DNA of 14,790 bases from Nocardioides sp. Lineage in GTDB: Bacteria; Actinomycetota; Actinomycetes; Propionibacteriales; Nocardioidaceae. The stretch covers positions 1 through 14,790 of the forward strand of contig JAOPXF010000204.1 in assembly GCA_025965295.1 (NCBI GenBank), read 5' to 3'. A model generated the notes under the pieces. It searched no databases. It was not told the DNA's origin and saw only the letters and a list, made by a program, of their open reading frames with translations. Positions within the stretch are counted from its first letter, which is position 1. Each line of letters begins with the position of its first letter. The position numbers were made by a program, and so were the translations under genes. Of this stretch, positions 13,734-14,790 are shown piece after piece.

Positions 13734-14207
13734 TCAGGGCACGAGGATCCGGCCGATCTCCTCCATCGCCCGGCGGGCGTACCCGTGCCAGAAGCGCGTG
13801 AACAGGGGCATCGCCAGCCGCCCGACCGCGTTGGCGGGCCGGAGGTCCCATGCCCAGGTGATGCGGACGCCGGTGCCGACCGGCTCGAAGGACCACCGCC
13901 CGTCGAGGGAGTGGGCGAGCAGCTTCATCGGCCCGGTGACGTCGGAGATGGTGTAGCCGAAGGAGTGCGGCCGCTCGAGGCTGGTGAGAGTCTCACGCAT
14001 GGTGCCGCCGTCACCGAGCACGATGGTCCGCGTCTGGCCCACGGTGCCCCATTCGCCGGCCTGGTCCCGGACCTCCTTCACGGCCGGGACGGCGGCGTAG
14101 CGCCGGTTGAAGATCCCCGGCAGCGGCGCGGGCAGGACGACGTCGAACGCGTCCTCGACGCTCACCGGGAAGTCGCGGGACTCCTCGAGGTGGACCGGTG
14201 TGGCCAT
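13734..14207 (-). CDS. SRPBCC-fold protein (polyketide cyclase/START-like)
   Basis: Small soluble protein of 157 residues with the helix-grip fold that binds hydrophobic ligands. The opening LEESRDFPVSVEDAFDVVLP (about 7-26) is the typical first strand plus helix. Later strands (TMRETLTSLERPHSFGYTIS, GRWSFEPVGTGVRITWAWDL) and a long C-terminal helix (HGYARRAMEEIGRIL) complete the fold. No catalytic function is readable, and most such actinobacterial proteins are uncharacterised. The ATG at 14207 has no clear ribosome site but lies 18 bases after the stop of the upstream gene, so it is probably translated from that message. It looks like ordinary chromosomal sequence. Confidence 0.85.
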   Translation of the reverse strand: MATPVHLEESRDFPVSVEDAFDVVLPAPLPGIFNRRYAAVPAVKEVRDQAGEWGTVGQTRTIVLGDGGTMRETLTSLERPHSFGYTISDVTGPMKLLAHSLDGRWSFEPVGTGVRITWAWDLRPANAVGRLAMPLFTRFWHGYARRAMEEIGRILVP

Positions 14208-14225
14208 GAGGTCAGGCTACGACGG

Positions 14226-14790
14226 TCAGGAACCCACGGCGCGGTCGTCGCCGGCCTGCTTGCGGGCGGCCTTGTCGGCGCGCTCGGCCTGCTCGGCGTC
14301 GCGGGCGATCCGGGAGTCGGACTCCGAGCGGCCGGAGGTCCAGACGCCGGTGTCGTCGAGGTCGATGGTGCGGACCGTGCGGCGCGTGGCGGCGGGCTTG
14401 GTGACGTACGTCGGGAGCGTGACGGGCACCGGGTCCCACAGGGTCGGGTCGACGGCCGCGGCCGTCGCGGCGGGCATCGTGACCGCCATCGTCGAGGTGT
14501 CGGCCGAGGGGTCGGCGCCGTCGAGGTCCTCGGGCTCGCCGGCTGTCGCGGCCACCGTGGGCTCCGGGGTCGCCACCGGCACCCGCGAGACGGGCACCCG
14601 GACGGAGCGCTCGCGCTTGACCATCAGGCGGCAGGCGACGAGCCAGGCCACGAGCAGGGTGCCCGGGATCGCGGCGTACCCCCAGGCGACGACGCCGAAC
14701 GCGGCCAGCGCGAGCACGACGATGTTGGCGAGCAGGATCGTGGCGAGCACGTTGCGGCGCCGCCGGGCGGCGCTGCCGCCGGCCCGGACG
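14226..14790 (-). CDS. Membrane protein of unknown function (5' end outside window)
   Basis: The frame is open to the window edge, and a stretch with four consecutive Arg residues precedes the first hydrophobic segment. An internal GTG at 14750 is a possible but less likely start. Two adjacent hydrophobic segments (VLATILLANIVVLALAAFGV, then WGYAAIPGTLLVAWLVACRL) form a hairpin anchor. They are followed by a long Ala/Pro/Thr-rich, low-complexity cytoplasmic tail with acidic patches (EPEDLDGADPSAD) and a charged end (DAEQAERADKAARKQ). This architecture is common among actinobacterial hypothetical proteins. It sits in tandem with the SRPBCC gene. I do not recognise a function. Confidence 0.75.
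   Translation of the reverse strand, partial: VRAGGSAARRRRNVLATILLANIVVLALAAFGVVAWGYAAIPGTLLVAWLVACRLMVKRERSVRVPVSRVPVATPEPTVAATAGEPEDLDGADPSADTSTMAVTMPAATAAAVDPTLWDPVPVTLPTYVTKPAATRRTVRTIDLDDTGVWTSGRSESDSRIARDAEQAERADKAARKQAGDDRAVGS

Overview
The window reads as a chromosomal segment of a high-GC actinobacterium, possibly a Nocardioides-like one. The evidence is the strong GC bias at third codon positions, frequent GTG starts, a DosR-like box, an actinobacterial-type IS481 remnant and the family content. The genus is an inference.

Positions 1-8249 form a sugar catabolic locus. A CUT1 ABC transporter runs leftward: a lipoprotein solute-binding protein, then a MalF-type permease cut by the window edge. 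A ROK-family repressor runs leftward above it. A tightly packed four-gene operon runs rightward: GH36 alpha-galactosidase, a medium-chain dehydrogenase without the usual zinc ligands, a Gfo/Idh/MocA oxidoreductase and a ribokinase-like PfkB kinase. Two near-identical promoter/operators (TTGAC[A/G], 18-bp spacer, AA[C/G]TAT, with a TTTC-N5-GAAA inverted repeat) sit before the binding protein and the galactosidase. The ROK protein is therefore very probably the local repressor. The ROK gene appears to start at CTG, because every canonical start would remove its DNA-binding domain. No Leloir genes are present.

Positions 8250-11735 are mostly decayed DNA: a 466-bp internally deleted IS481 element that keeps both ends, then a helix-turn-helix gene broken by a stop codon and frameshifts. 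One intact gene, a tandem universal stress protein, lies here with a DosR/DevR-like box about 50 bp upstream.

Positions 11736-13137 hold the most interesting feature. On the minus strand a 31-codon ORF with a very strong Shine-Dalgarno ends in GAYPWRHGDC. It is followed by a 14-bp hairpin and then a cytochrome P450 that lacks the I-helix acid-alcohol pair. I read this as a minimal RiPP locus: a precursor peptide plus a P450 that probably cross-links aromatic side chains. The pair lies just downstream of the 3' end of a tRNA-Ala(CGC) gene and uses codons unlike its neighbours, which suggests acquisition.

Positions 13505-14790 hold a terminator, tRNA-Ala(CGC), an SRPBCC-fold protein and a partial membrane protein, and look like ordinary chromosome.
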